Part shown: positions 1 through 12,105 of the stretch, piece by piece
Position numbering within the stretch: the first letter of the stretch is position 1
Layout of the letters: every line of letters starts with the position of its first letter
DNA from: Brachycybe producta
Taxonomy: Eukaryota > Arthropoda > Diplopoda > Playtdesmida > Andrognathidae
Length of the DNA stretch: 64,000 nt
Reading direction: 5' to 3'
Assembly (NCBI GenBank): GCA_036925085.1
Contig: JAUPFP010000036.1
Span: 1,798,001-1,862,000, forward strand
Notes under the pieces: generated by a model
Seen by the model: only the letters and a program-made list of their open reading frames with translations
What the model was told of the DNA's origin: nothing
Database searches by the model: none
Translations under genes and position numbers: made by a program

Positions 1-2267
1 CCAGGATTGCATTCCCTAGTGATGATGGGCTAAAATATTAGATTCGACCAAAGAATTTGCAGAAATGTGGGGAAACTAAATAAAAACAAATAGTACCATG
101 CCACCACCATCTGCAAATGTGGTGATGGTGGTGAATTACTCCAGTACAAAAGTAAATATTTTCTTTCTTTACTTTTCCAAAAATAAATAATTGTAGAGAC
201 AAGAGAGAATAAGGAAGGGTATATTATGTATACAGAATAATAATAATAATAATATAAAGCTAAAGGGAAGGAAAATAAAGAAACACCAGGGCTAGAAATC
301 TAGCAAACAAAAATGTATTTCATAAAAAAACTCAAGACTACTGTAAATTGTAAAAAAATACTTAAAAAAAGACATTTACATCCATAATAGTAATACAACA
401 ACCATTATGTTTGTTGGTATATTTACTAGTAAGCTCAAGATTTGTGAACTTCATAAAGTGAAGCTGAAATGTACTCTCAGCTTTTTCCTGTCATCTTTTC
501 AGATAAGTGTGTATTCACAAGTAAGCTGAAGATAGAATCCCTTAGTCCAATGATTCTCTTATATTTTTTTTCCAATTGGTTATTTCCAATTTTCCAGTAA
601 GTTGTGATGGCCATGCGGACTACTCACCATAAAAATGCCTATTGTAGATGATTTATCAGACTATAAACTGTTTTTTTTTGTAACTTCCATTCTGACAGTT
701 GGAGTGTAAAAATATTTTTTCTCTATGGTCTCATCTGCGGAGCACCTGATACGCTGCTGCGGACCACGGGTTGAGAAATACTGCTTTAGTCGGAAACTGC
801 GAAATTGACGGTTAGGTGATAAGAGTAACTGAAAAGTAAGTAGCTTCAAAACATACTCACATTCAGGTACTTGCTTCAGCACACATTTCATCATCAGGCC
901 TTAGAGAGATGCATTTAACCATTGAACATTTACTAAACATGGGATAATCCCATATTAAGCATTTTATTGTTTAGCACAACAAATTTATACACTAAGAAAA
1001 CCCGTTGTGCAACTTGCATGAAAAGAAAGAGACTATAACTTAAGCAAAGGTATGTGGTGCAAGGACTACTACAGATTTTGAAGCAATTAAGTGCACATTA
1101 ATGGCGTCTTGCACTATAATATGTACAGTGTTTAGATGCCATACTAGTCCACCACTATATGTACAGTAACACAAAGAAAACCCCAGCCGGTGCTTCATTA
1201 TTTTTTTCTTTAATGAGGTATACCTCAATATTCATTTTTTAAAAAATGAAACTGTATGAAAGTGGGGTTAGGTTTTTGAACTTTGTGATTTTTTTCCGGA
1301 CTTTTATCTATTGTTTTCAGGCACATTATTTGGAAACTTTTTTTTTATTTTGTATGAATGTTGTGTCTTAAGTTTGTTATTGTATAGGCGCAATTTAAAT
1401 CCCTCTACGCATATTAATATAGTGGTGAATCTATGAAAACTAAATAGTAATACACCATAAATAAAGCCACACATCCGTCAAGTGTTATGTTAAAAATGTT
1501 CTGTTTAGAAATTATCAAATATGGATTTTATTTTTTTAAAAAAAACCTGGCAATTTTTTTTTCTGTGCAGGAAGTTAAAAATACCTATAAATTTTAACCT
1601 GTCTCATAACTAATAACTTCAACAGAAATTTTAAGTTAACCCTTTCAAGAACGTTTATTTAAATTTGACTAAAATCTGTTTATATACCAACTAAAATGAT
1701 TTTTTAAGCAAATGAAACATTTTATATAATAAAGAAGAAGGAAGAAAAAATCACCATAACTTTTCATTTTAACTGTACAGCTTTTTTTTTCCTGTATAAA
1801 CAGTTAGTAAACAAGTTATACTTGTAAAACCGTTTACAAGTTGTGTGTTTGTAAACGAAAAATGGTAGCACTTAAAACATATTGCACCAAATTAAATTTA
1901 CTTCCCCATCTTTCAACGCCTCATTTTATGTAAACGCAAAAGGGCCTATATGGATTTACAAATTTATCTCTTCATTTTTTTTTCTCTCTTCTACTTCTCT
2001 TCTTCAAAAACCACACAATTTATAAGAAGCAAATGGTTACTTCAACACATCATGATTTTTTTTACAGCAAACCTCAAAAAAAGAGAAACGTTTAACACTC
2101 AAATAAAAGTAGTAAAAATACAGAAATCTAACTGAAGGTGATAGATTTACAGAGGAAGAGAGAGAAAAAAGTATAAAAATGCCATTTCAAGTATAAAAAA
2201 TAAAATAGAATATCAAAATATTTTGCCCAGTTGCCAAAAAATCCCACATGTTATTTTTATTTTTATG
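1..2267. other. AT-rich non-coding stretch
   Basis: I see no coding region here. The stretch is dominated by A/T runs and short AAT/ATA repeats. The one structured piece is at about 727-785 on the minus strand, where a sequence resembling a hAT terminus (CAGTATTTCTCAACCC followed by GTGGTCCGC) begins near 785 and reads leftwards. I could not find its partner end. The short ORF over this piece is a translation of that repeat, not a gene. Confidence 0.5.
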
Positions 2268-2270
2268 TTA

Positions 2271-3992
2271 GGCCTTGTTTCCACTTGAACATGCGCTTTT
2301 AAGAGGGTTACAAAGTAGATTAATTTCTAAACATATTCATAGATGGTGCTCGCATCGTTGGTTATTATGTATATAGGACACTATGGTTATTCTCATACAC
2401 CTTATTATGTACATATGGTAATTTTTTTGCTATGTATTAGAGGCTACAATGGACAAATTTTTTCCGCCATCTTGGATGTCCGTTAGCGTGATTTGTCACT
2501 AACGTATTTTATTTTGCTTTTTTCTAGCAAATTTTTTTAAATTTTTGAAAAAAATAAATATATAAATAAAGATTTAGCGAAATTTCGTAATAAAATTACA
2601 TAATTTTAGTTAGGGAAGACACTATAAAACAAAAACGTAAACGAAATCATTCACCTTATATACGGCGATTTGTGTGGTCATTTTTGACTAAAAAGTCGCT
2701 GCTAAAGGTAGATTTTTTTAAATTTTATTGTTCTTTGCACTTAATATTCTTACCTTAATCGGAAATCTTCCATGTAGGGTTGGTTATTCTTTTTAAAACG
2801 ACGTCGTTTTCCACTGAAGCGGTGGAAAAATGGCGTCGTTTTCAACTTTCTCAAACGGTGTTAAACCGCTTCTGCGCATGCGCGCTCATTTCGGTTCAAA
2901 CGAAATTCAAATACATACTCTCTAACCAGGCCTTGACTGAATCAGATTCTTATTGATTGACTTTTACTTCAATATAAAAACAAACGTATGCAATTAGGTA
3001 ATGAAATTTACTTGTTTTATAAAAAACAAATAAATCTACCACCACATTTTTTTATTTTACTATTATCTCTTTTGTAAAAAAAAGATAATGTGTGCCAAAT
3101 ATGTAGCTTTTTTTTCCTATGAGATTTTGCATAGGAAAAAAAAAACACCTTTTTAAATACTTAATTAAAAATATTTAAAAACAGATTTAAAGTCTGAAAA
3201 TTTTCCAAATCATCCAATAAACAATCTAATATTTATTACAGTTTTAATTACATTTTAAAAACTTATATGTCTCCAGATAGTATGTTTCTAACCAAACTGT
3301 ATTTGTTTGAAATTATGTCTATGGTAATTGCATACAAGTGGCGCCTCTGACGTCAGACACTGCAATCAGTGTCGTCTGTCAAAAGAAAACGTCCGTGACG
3401 CTTCTGTAACCCTCTTAAACTGAAAAAACACAAATAATCACTCGAAAAATACGTTCAAAGTCGAATAACTTCAATTGTTCAAACTTGTTGAATTTGTTTT
3501 CCACTTTGAATTTGAATTTAAATTACTATGTAATCAGCCCAGAGGGCCCGTGGCAGAGGAACCATTCAGTCCAAAAGCAGCCATAGGATTATCAAAATGA
3601 ACATTAATTCCCTGAGATACCAATTCCTCAATTTCAATACAATAAAATTCAATTGCAGCATCATTATATAATGCTTTGTTTAATAGTATCCCATAAGAAT
3701 TTCCCAAATCATAACATTCCCCCATTGCACAGCATCCTCTGGAAGCAAACTCCATTGTCGAATGACCCTAGGTACAAATGATCAGAAATACGAGTCTGTT
3801 TGTGCAAAAAAAATTCTACACAAATCTCCTTCAACAAGTTGAATTTGTTTTCAACAGTAGTCATTATATTGTTCAACTAACAGAAAAAATATAAACTAAT
3901 TTCAGCATAGTAAAACTGCCAGGTATTACTTCATTTTTTTCCAGTTCACCATTTTCACAGTTTAATCATTTTCGTCAAGTGGAAACAGAGCC
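2271..3992. mobile_element. TIR element flanked by TTA (Harbinger-like ends)
   Basis: The two ends are inverted copies: GGCCTTGTTTCCACTTGA on the left, and the complement of GGCTCTGTTTCCACTTGA on the right. Each is flanked directly by TTA (2268-2270 and 3993-3995). A 3-bp TWA duplication is typical of the PIF/Harbinger superfamily. A second pair of inverted segments lies inside (AAGAGGGTTAC near 2300 and GTAACCCTCTT near 3407), so the unit may be composite. No transposase is visible. A GC-richer patch at 2790-2890 and the ORF at 3534-3755 are the only non-AT-rich parts. The superfamily call is inferred from the duplication length alone. Confidence 0.5.
3534..3755 (-). pseudogene. 73-codon ORF, possible captured exon fragment
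   Basis: I do not recognise this protein. The ORF starts with ATG (MEFASRGCCAMGECYDLGNS...) and ends just before the sequence returns to AT-rich filler. Its composition is protein-like, with mixed residues and few low-complexity runs, unlike almost every other short ORF nearby. Just upstream on the minus strand is a pyrimidine-containing stretch ending in TAG that could be a splice acceptor. No clear GT donor follows. It lies inside the TTA-flanked TIR element, so it could be a host exon captured by a transposon, a remnant of the element's own gene, or chance. I saw no transposase motif. Confidence 0.25.
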
Positions 3993-3995
3993 TTA

Positions 3996-5416
3996 GCAAA
4001 CTTTGCATCCTCTGATAAAACAATAAATTTCTCTAAAATCTTTCAAAATGTTGAGAAAAAAATGTCTTCAATGCATTCTGCATATAAATAAGATAGAAAA
4101 ATAAAAAATTTCCTATAAATTAAATAATTAATCAAAACTGATTAACATAGGTTATAAATTGTGGCCAGAAATGTAATCTAACACCTTAAAGATAGAAATT
4201 TATTTTTAAATATATATCTATATCTATCTGACTTGCGTGTAAATCTTTCTCGAAAATAGTTATCTGATTATTATTTTTGACCTGAAATGCTTGCCCCTCA
4301 CCCAACCCACCACCCGAAACCCTTTTATTATCGCCACCATTGTCTTATTTCGTAGAAGAATAATAGTTATAAAATACAACATATACATTGTTTTTTTTTA
4401 AAAAAATAACATTTAAGATGCAAACAAAGAGGCGTTTGTTTAGCTATAAATTTTAAACGAAAATTAAAGGATTAAGTGAGTGAGAGAAGAAGAAAAAAAA
4501 ATATCAACAGAAAATGTAAATTAAAATACGATTAGATAGTCTGAGCAAAAAAAAATTCTTTAGCCATTTTTGATTGTGATTATTAAAGTTTGAAATAGCA
4601 AACAAAAAAAGTTTTAAATTAATGTTGTTATTTTTATAGACAAATTTATAGATGGAATATAATTTACATAAATAAAACAGTCTTAAGAATGCAGATAAAA
4701 AATATTAAAAAAAATTTCAATATTTTCTCAAGATTAATTTCTAATTTAAATTAAAAAACAACAACAACAACAAACAAACCCGCCTCTGACCTTACAGGCC
4801 TAAATTTAATACATAATTTATATATATATATGAAGAAAAAACAAATTTTTCATTCACTTTTGGACCAAAATTCATAGAATTTCACACCTCACGACACCTC
4901 ATTTGCATAATATATTTATTACCTTTTTTATTATAATAATCATAAATTAGAATACACATATTATTATAATAATCATGATCGTCATCACCTTTGAAGTTTT
5001 AAGAGAAAAAACACACCTCTAATTATTATGAGCTATATTATTATTACTTTACCTACAGAAAATATAAACTCAACCTATGTTTATAATTTCTTTTTAAAAA
5101 AAATGTGGTGCATTTTATATATATAAAAAAAAACCCCCTCCACAAAAATAATGAATTTCAATTTTTCCTACCTGTAATAATAATTGAAGAAACATCTTAT
5201 ATTAAAAGGTCCACTTATAATCTACAGAAGAAAAAAAAACGAAAGAAAAATATCGAAATTAATAATTATGTTCAGATTTACACAAAAAAATTCATTGTGG
5301 CTGTGTGTATTCAATGTTTTGTCAAATCGTAAATTATAGAAAACATTTTATATTATTAATTTGTTAACACGATATAAAGAAAATAGAAAAAAATATATTT
5401 CAAATTATAAAATTTC
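3996..5416. other. AT-rich non-coding stretch
   Basis: Nothing supportable. It holds A/T runs, short TA repeats (4820-4832 and similar) and a small (CAA)n tract near 4758. The 75-aa ORF at 5105-5332 is lysine/isoleucine low-complexity translation of AT-rich DNA. Confidence 0.5.
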
Positions 5417-5675
5417 TTGAGGTGGTTTTAAAAGTGCAAACTACCACCTCAAACTGATTATTCTGTCTTTCAGGTGCAAAATTAAGAAAAAGAGTGGTTT
5501 AGAAACTAGAATGGTTGCTCCAAACAGGTAAATGGTATTTTCACGTTGATATCTTTTAAAATACAATTTTATGTCTATAAAAAGTTTATTTTAAAAGATA
5601 CCAACACGAAAATACTACTAAGTGATACAGCTACCATTCTAGTTTCTAACACACTATCAATTTTTTTTCATATGT
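5417..5675. repeat. Palindromic dispersed repeat family J, copy 1
   Basis: This is a copy of a family found at least ten times in the window. The left arm runs from a GGTGGTTTTAAA motif through TTATTCTGTCTTTCAGG and TAGAAACTAGAA to GATATCTTTTAAAATA. The right arm is the reverse complement, reading back to TTCTAGTTTCTAACACAC. The overall design (an inverted repeat of about 250-290 bp with an AT-rich centre) is MITE-like. I could not define a duplication at the ends. Confidence 0.6.
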
Positions 5676-6811
5676 TGCTCTCTAAAAAATACATCGTGTA
5701 GTTAATTAATTTGCATTTCAAACTCGATCATTATGGAAGTGTTTATTATCTTCTTTTATATTAAAAAATCACCTAAGTGGAAAATCAACCATTTTTGCAA
5801 AATTCACTAGTCAATTTGCAAAACCACCAATTTTGTAGTAAATCTGTACAGTAGGCAATATTCAAAATACTTCATATCAACACTTCATCATTCATTTCGT
5901 AAATTTGATCCCATTTTCAGTCATTTTTACACATTATCCAATAATCACTACTAAATTGTTAATATTGCAGATTATATATAGTGAATATGCAAAATAACTG
6001 ATTTTCTGTTTTTACGATAACATAATAAGAGTCTAAACTTAATGCAACTTTTGACATTTTTTTTGTCATTTTTTCACCATAACTACAAAATTAATAATGC
6101 AATTTTAATTTTACTTTTTCATTGTAATTTCAACATTTTCTTGAAACGTTTCTATTGAAATAATTATGTTTCAATTGACTGTCTCATTTAGTCATTTTCA
6201 TTTTTAATAAAATTTACGAACGTTTTTATCATGAAAAAAACATTTAAAAATATAGTAAACAAAAATCTCTAAACAACATTCTAGTTGAATTTTAATTCTG
6301 GTTACCATGGAAACCATAAGTAACGTTGAATTTCAATTAGCTGTGAATATAATATATACACACATATAAAAAAATATTCACAACAATGTAAATTTTTGAA
6401 GTCAATTTTGAATCCAAATTTGTTCACATGTTTCCATAGTTACAATAATGATGTTGATTTAGTCAACAAAGTTTGCATATGACAATTTAGATGATGGTGA
6501 TTTTTCATCAGATTTTTATTATTTGTTGGTTTTACATTAATGAAAACAACTATAAAACGGTCCTCGGTGGAGATAACACAATTTTCAACAATCAAATAAA
6601 TCACGTATATTTTTTTTTCCTTCAGAAGAAGAACAAAATTACAAAATTTAAATGAAAAATAATAAATTGCATATTTTAATCTTCTTAAAATATCAGAAAA
6701 TTTCTGTTTTTTCCTAAGTTTTTTTAATGAATTACTCTGCAATACATCTTTTTTATTCTTTAAGAATTTGTTATAAATTATTACACCAAAAAAAAGTCAC
6801 TATAATATACC
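5676..6811. other. AT-rich non-coding stretch
   Basis: Nothing supportable. A/T runs predominate, and the 100-aa minus-strand ORF at 6440-6742 is low-complexity AT translation. Confidence 0.5.
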
Positions 6812-7515
6812 TAGGGCTCGGATTTGTATGCAATATTAAGCAAATATTTCTCAATCTGTGGCAAAAGTGCCAAATGTGAATTTGTGAAGTGATCATCATC
6901 ATTAGTGCAACCAGAACAATGTGCATTTTTCAATCAAAGAACCTGGTTAGAGATTAGAGAATGTGTCTGAACAAGAAGTTTTAGACACTATAGTTTGACC
7001 TTTTAGCCTCTGATCAGATTCTTTGACTGAAAATACATTTTTGTATGATTGCCCTTAATAATAATCATTTTAGCATCTACAATTATGCTTTTTTTTTCTA
7101 ATCAAACATGGCTGGTTAGAGGCTAGATGCCTGGACAGGCATTTAGAAATCGGGACGAACTTCAGTTGGCTCCGCCCTTTTTATGACGACCGGCAACTTC
7201 TATTTGGTTTGTTGTGTGGTTCGACGTTGAAAAAAGGGCGGAGCATGTGTCGTCAAACTACATAACCAACCAATTAGAAGTTGCGTTCGTCATAAAAAGG
7301 GCGGAGTCAACTGAAGTTAGTCCCGATTTCTAAATGCCTGTGATGTTTGGTTACTATCAGTATAAACTAGTGTTCTAGCCTCTAACCAGTGTTTTTGATT
7401 GGAAAAAAAATATAATTGTTGTTTGATCTAAACGGAATTGTTATTTCACAATTGGCACTTGGGCCACAGACTGAAAAACATTTACATTCGATAATGCATT
7501 AAAATCCGGACCCTA
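6812..7515. mobile_element. hAT-like non-autonomous element, copy 1, with nested MITE
   Basis: The left end TAGGGCTCGGATTTGTATGC and the right end (complement of TAGGGTCCGGATTTTAATGC) are inverted. They continue inwards through a shared segment (AAATATTTCTCAATCTGTGGC and its complement) to GGTTAGAGGCTAGA-type inner arms. The same ends appear at 42237, 58243 and 60683. The copy at 60683 has a perfect 8-bp duplication, which is the hAT hallmark. No transposase is present. An ACAGGCA-type MITE sits at 7135-7341. Confidence 0.65.
7135..7341. mobile_element. ACAGGCA MITE, copy A
   Basis: A 207-bp inverted-repeat element with ACAGGCATTTAGAAATCGGG at the left end and its complement at the right. 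The arms of about 55 bp include GGCTCCGCCCTTTTTATGAC. It is flanked by imperfect 9-bp repeats: gatgcctgg (7126-7134) and gatgtttgg (7342-7350). It has no coding capacity. It is nested in the hAT-like element. Confidence 0.8.
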
Positions 7516-7893
7516 GATATTGTACAGCGCAAATGCAATTTAATAATTTCTACTATCCCATAAAGACAATATTTAGTTAGAACTTCAGAAGTCGTGTAAT
7601 AATTAAAATTAATAATTGTGTTTCTCAATTTTCTCTTTCAGTGTTGATGTTAGTATAAAACGCCTCCTCTCCTTCATTCATCTAAAATAACTAGAAATTT
7701 GAATACACATTATATATCTATGTCTAATCAATAAGTCTAGCCAATAAATCGTATAATCAATACTTAATTCGGTTTAGAAAATTGCTTAGTAACAGTTGAA
7801 AATATCGTCATCATTATCGCTCATTACAAACAGCTGATTTCAGAACTTGGGTGGGTTATTCCGCGCTTCTGTAGTAAGTAACACTAAACACAA
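7516..7893. other. AT-rich non-coding spacer
   Basis: Nothing supportable between the hAT-like element and repeat J copy 2. Confidence 0.5.
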
Positions 7894-8174
7894 AGTGAAA
7901 GTGTTAAGTTACTAGAGTCTAGAACGGTAGTTGAATCATCATTATTTTCATATTGATATCTTTCAAAATAAACTTTTTATAGACAAAAAAAATTACAACA
8001 ATAGGTCTATTTCAAACTGACATAAACTTAGCATATTTTAAAAAATATCAAACACTTAAGTGATTGAACTACCCTTCTAGTTTCTAATACACTTAAGTTT
8101 TTCTTAATGTTGCTATTGAAAGACAACATAAGAAGAGCTCGAAGTGTGTTTTAACAGTTTAAAACCACCTTAAG
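7894..8174. repeat. Palindromic repeat J, copy 2
   Basis: It contains both arms of family J. The left arm reads GTGAAAGTGTTAAGTTACTAG to GATATCTTTCAAAATAAAC. The right arm holds TTCTAGTTTCTAATACAC and ends in AAAACCACCTTAAG. Confidence 0.6.
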
Positions 8175-8194
8175 AAGCAACGTCGAGAACATAA

Positions 8195-8460
8195 TTTGAA
8201 AGCGGATTAAAAACTAGAAAGAGTGAATTTAATTAAACTTTTTATAAACAAAAATTTAAAAAAATATTGTCTGCTTACAGTTAAGTTGATAAGTTAAAGT
8301 TTAAGTTAAGTTAAAGTTAAAGTTGACATAACAAGCTATTTTAAAAGAAATCAACATGAAAATACTCTTTAAGCATTTGAGCTTACCCTTCTAGTTTCTA
8401 AAACACTTTTCAAGTTCCTCTTAATTTTGCTTATGGCAGACAGAATAACCAGAGATTGAG
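8195..8460. repeat. Palindromic repeat J, copy 3
   Basis: A degenerate left arm (GGATTAAAAACTAGAAAGAG) is followed by a short GTTAAAGT internal duplication and a well-kept right arm (TTCTAGTTTCTAAAACAC ... GACAGAATAACC). It lies just after copy 2 in the same orientation. Confidence 0.55.
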
Positions 8461-9879
8461 TAAAAGCTGACACTTAAGAATATTAGCTAAATCAGTCAGA
8501 ATTCAAATATAAATATGAAGAAAAAAGAAGCAGCAGACAAAAATGGACATAAAAATGACCTCATAATTTAGAAATTTAATTAAAGATAGGACAATGGCCA
8601 ATTACATATTACAAATGTGGTTAGCCTATAAAGAAACAGAGGAGGAAAAAAAGCATGAAAAGCAAAATGGTGACCATTAAATGTCCTTATAAATAAAACA
8701 ACCACAATAATGCTTTTTCAACTTGTTTGAGGCTAGCATTCTCTATTCACTAGTATATGTCAACTAAAAAAGTCTAGCCTCTTACCAGTCTTTTTTAATA
8801 CATTGTTTCATAAAACCATATTAGACTTTTAAAACGCCCTCTATGTGTATGTTTATATATAAGTACTGGCTTATATATATATATATATATATGTATAGGA
8901 GACTAGAATTATGAGTAAAAACCCTCTTATATATTAATATTCCACATTTAAGCACGTCGGATGATGGCATTTCTCTAGAATTTAATAATTTTCCTGCCAC
9001 AAAATTGATTACTTTTATAAAGTACAGGGAAAGTATCATTTCTGAATTGTGATATCATGTGCTCTGAAAACATAGAAAAAGTATCTATCATAAGGCAATA
9101 TGAACTTCCTAAAACCACCCACCACCCCCACCCCTAAATCCACCCTCAACCCCCAAACCCACCTACCCACCCTTCAAAACTCTTTTCACCAATGAATGTA
9201 CTGAGCATGCGCACCAGACGACTATTCTTCGCATTAATTTTTATGATGGGACATGAAATTGCAGGCAAATGGGAGCTCCAAGAATAAGCTTCCCAATTAA
9301 AGCTGTTTTGATGGGAAAGAATGAAACATAAAGGTACAATAAGGTACCCATAATGAGGAACAAAATTGAAAATTTTGAGATCTAATAAATTTTACTGAAC
9401 ATAAAAAAACAACAATGAAAAGAAAAAAAAAGAAGAAAAACTTGGCATTATTGTGGATTATGTACAAAATTGCGATTTTGCATTGCACAGAAGTGAGGAA
9501 AAAAAAATTAATTTCTGAGAAATGCAAAAAGTTTTCCATTTTTGTGTGATGTATATATTTCAAAACAATATAAAATTAAATATGCAAAAAAAAATGAATC
9601 AAAGCTCCATTCTAAAACTTGCAAAAGTAACATTCCACAACACTTTGAAAATGAATGGTAGAGAACCATCATGGAGGCTTATTACACGGAACTACTCACC
9701 TACAGAAATGTCTATATATGTCCTTCTATGCAGGCTCCACATCTATTGCATACGGGAATCTCACATCCGCAAGAGAATTGAAAATAACAGGGTCTGGAGC
9801 CTGCTTAGGAGTACATACTATATTATAATATATGGTGGTGTGTAATAAGCCTTATATATAAAATATATAGAAAAACCAA
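8461..9879. other. AT-rich non-coding stretch with simple repeats
   Basis: It holds a (TA)n tract at about 8871-8893 and a C-rich tract at 9110-9180 (ACCCACC-type). The 107-aa plus-strand ORF at 9522-9845 does not resemble a known family and lies in AT-rich DNA. I see no gene. Confidence 0.45.
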
Positions 9880-10235
9880 AGTTGTGCTTTTGCCAATCAA
9901 AAAAACTGGTTAGAGGCTAGAGTCTTCTAGTCCAGTGGTCTACAAGATCTGCAATCAATTGATACTTATTCAATTTTATTGATAACTGTGCAAGTAATTT
10001 TACAAGAAAATAATGGGAAAAAAACCTTACTAATGCATTTTCCATAGGTTTCTATGTTAAAAACTCTTATGTACTAGAAAGTGCATTATACAGGATGGCC
10101 ACTGTCAAGTAACCAGTTATTTGTTCCAGGGGTGCGTGCTCTGATTTAGAGACCACTGTTCAAGTTGTTTGTTTGTTCATCTGGCTAGTGACTAGACTTC
10201 TCTAGCCTCTAACCAATCTTTCTAATTTGTTTCTA
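9880..10235. mobile_element. Fragment of the hAT-like family, inner arms only
   Basis: The inner arms of the TAGGGCTCGGA family are present as ACTGGTTAGAGGCTAGAG (near 9905) and its complement CTCTAGCCTCTAACCAAT (near 10200). The outer ends are missing. The fragment is split by the CAGTGG element at 9933-10158. Confidence 0.5.
9933..10158. mobile_element. Second hAT-like element with CAGTGGTCT ends
   Basis: The left end CAGTGGTCTACAAGATCTGC and the right end (complement of CAGTGGTCTCTAAATCAGAG) are inverted. Flanking octamers ttctagtc (9925-9932) and ttcaagtt (10159-10166) match at 6 of 8 positions, as expected for an old 8-bp hAT duplication. It is 226 bp with no ORF, and is nested in a fragment of the other hAT-like family. 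Confidence 0.6.
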
Positions 10236-10328
10236 AAAGTAGGTTTATAATAGTGATTGCTATTAGTAATTCCTAAAAGTGAGTATTTCAGCTTAAATAT
10301 TAAATACTTATATGATGTTGCAAACTAA

Positions 10329-10569
10329 TTTAAGGTGATTTTAAACTGTAAATGCATCTCAAAACTCTGATTATTCTGCCTTTCAGATGCAAAATGAAGA
10401 AAAACTTGAAAGTGTTTTAAAAACCGGAAGGGCAGCTCAAGCAGACGATATTTTGTCTTTTTTTGTCTATAAAAAGTTTATTTTTCAAAGATAACACTAA
10501 AATACCTTTCTTTACCTAACTTTCTTGTTTCTAAAACACTTTCTAGTTTCTTTCAATTTGAAAGACATA
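10329..10569. repeat. Palindromic repeat J, copy 4
   Basis: Starts TTAAGGTGATTTTAAACTG, continues through GATTATTCTGCCTTTCAG and ends with the inverted arm (GTTTCTAAAACACTTTC ... GAAAGACATAA). Confidence 0.6.
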
Positions 10570-11897
10570 AACCAATTTTACGAATAAATGGCATAAATGA
10601 AAAGATAAATTCTTTTAAAAACAGTTTCTTACCATAGCAAATCAAATTTGAAAAATCCAATAGTAAAATTTGAAATTCTAACAAATAACGGAAAAGATAA
10701 ATTAACTAGAAAAATCATCATCAGAATGTTGTTTCAAGAGTTCAGACTTGAGTCTCGTTTTTAAAATAACAAACAATTGAAAAAAAAAGGCATTAACAAA
10801 ATGCTTGTATTTCATCCTTTCTAAGGTTTCCTTGGTAATATGGATTCCAATTTCATATCATATAGTTAGTACATTTAGTTTGGTAGTAGTAGTAGTAGTA
10901 GTAGTAGTTTGTAGTAGTAGTAAGTAAGCCTATTTAAAACAAAAAGTACACTTTTCATCACCAATATCCTGTAGCCAATATTGTATAAATTCAAACATTC
11001 AATAATATAATAACACAACACTTTAATGTTTTTCTTGTTATAGGTTGCCACAAAGTTGCTTTTGTTTTCAATGCTTTTCAAAATTGGAGAAAAATTCACT
11101 TTATAATAAACATAGATCGTGAATAGTTACACCCTTAGAAATTTATATAGAATTATTATACAGAGTAATCAAAAGGTTAAATATATGGACAACTAACTAA
11201 CTACTTCCCCTCCCCACCTAACCTAACCTACAATACCCTCCCCTCCCCTATATCCCCACAATTTAAATCAATATTCTTTGTTTATTTATTGATAACAACT
11301 GTGGTAAAAGGTTTTAATTCATTCCGTGAAACCCAATTATAAAATGAAAAAGGACTTGAATGGAAAGAACTTAAGATAATTTTAAAATTCTGCATATAGG
11401 CCTACTAATTAAAATAACTTTATGCATACAAAAGACTATAGAGTGGATTGATTTAATTCTCGATTTTAATAAACCCATTTGGGCGGCGTTGGGGGCGGGG
11501 GTCAACTGCAAGGGTGCTGAAGTGCCCAAGCAGCCATTGAAATCTACTAAAGCGACGATCACACTGGCAATATTTGAAGCAATATTTGAAGCAATATTTA
11601 CTGCAATGTCTCCTTAAATTCATTACAATTTTCAATGTAATAATAATACTCTTGCAAAATTGTAGGAACTTGAAATGGTTTCTTGCAAACCGTTTTACAA
11701 AAAAAGCAGGATCTTCGAGTTTTTTTTTTTTGCAAGATTGACAGCAATATTTAACTTAGTTTTTCCACGGAATCTTACGAGAAAAATAACCTATGTGATT
11801 AATCACCGCTTACGGGTTTGCAGCATTTTTTGGAATTTTCTAATTTACCATATCTTCAATTTTTATACCATTTTTACTGTTTTGTTTTTTTTAATTT
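10570..11897. other. AT-rich non-coding stretch
   Basis: It contains a TAG/GTA trinucleotide repeat (10882-10924), a C-rich tract (11205-11260) and a GC-richer patch (11470-11610) in which the 14-bp unit AATATTTGAAGCAA is repeated. The overlapping minus-strand ORFs there have no recognisable domain. Confidence 0.45.
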
Positions 11898-12105
11898 AAC
11901 TTCATAATTTGTTTCTTTGTTTGTCCACCGCCACCTTCTGCACTGCACAGGAATTGAACCCATGACCAACATTACCATGGTTTCAGACACTAACCACTAC
12001 ACCAACAAGACAAGAACAGATTACATTTTGTTCTTTTACTTTTTAGGCCTTTTTTATAAAAGCGATTATCACAAAAAAACATGTTTTTTGTTTAATTTTC
12101 TTGTT
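11898..12105 (-). repeat. tRNA-derived SINE, copy 1
   Basis: Read on the minus strand this shows an RNA polymerase III internal promoter. The A box is TGGTGTAGTGG (complement of 11994-12004), and a B-box-like GGTTCAATTCC lies about 35 bp downstream (complement of 11950-11960). The spacing fits a tRNA-like head. The tail region matches the second copy at 58563-58792, ending in AACAAATTATGAAGTT. It has no cloverleaf good enough to be called a tRNA gene. Confidence 0.65.

Noticed and set aside
11940..12005. A functional tRNA gene on the minus strand
   Set aside because: A and B boxes are present, but no proper acceptor stem or anticodon arm could be made, and a second copy with a shared tail shows it is a SINE.
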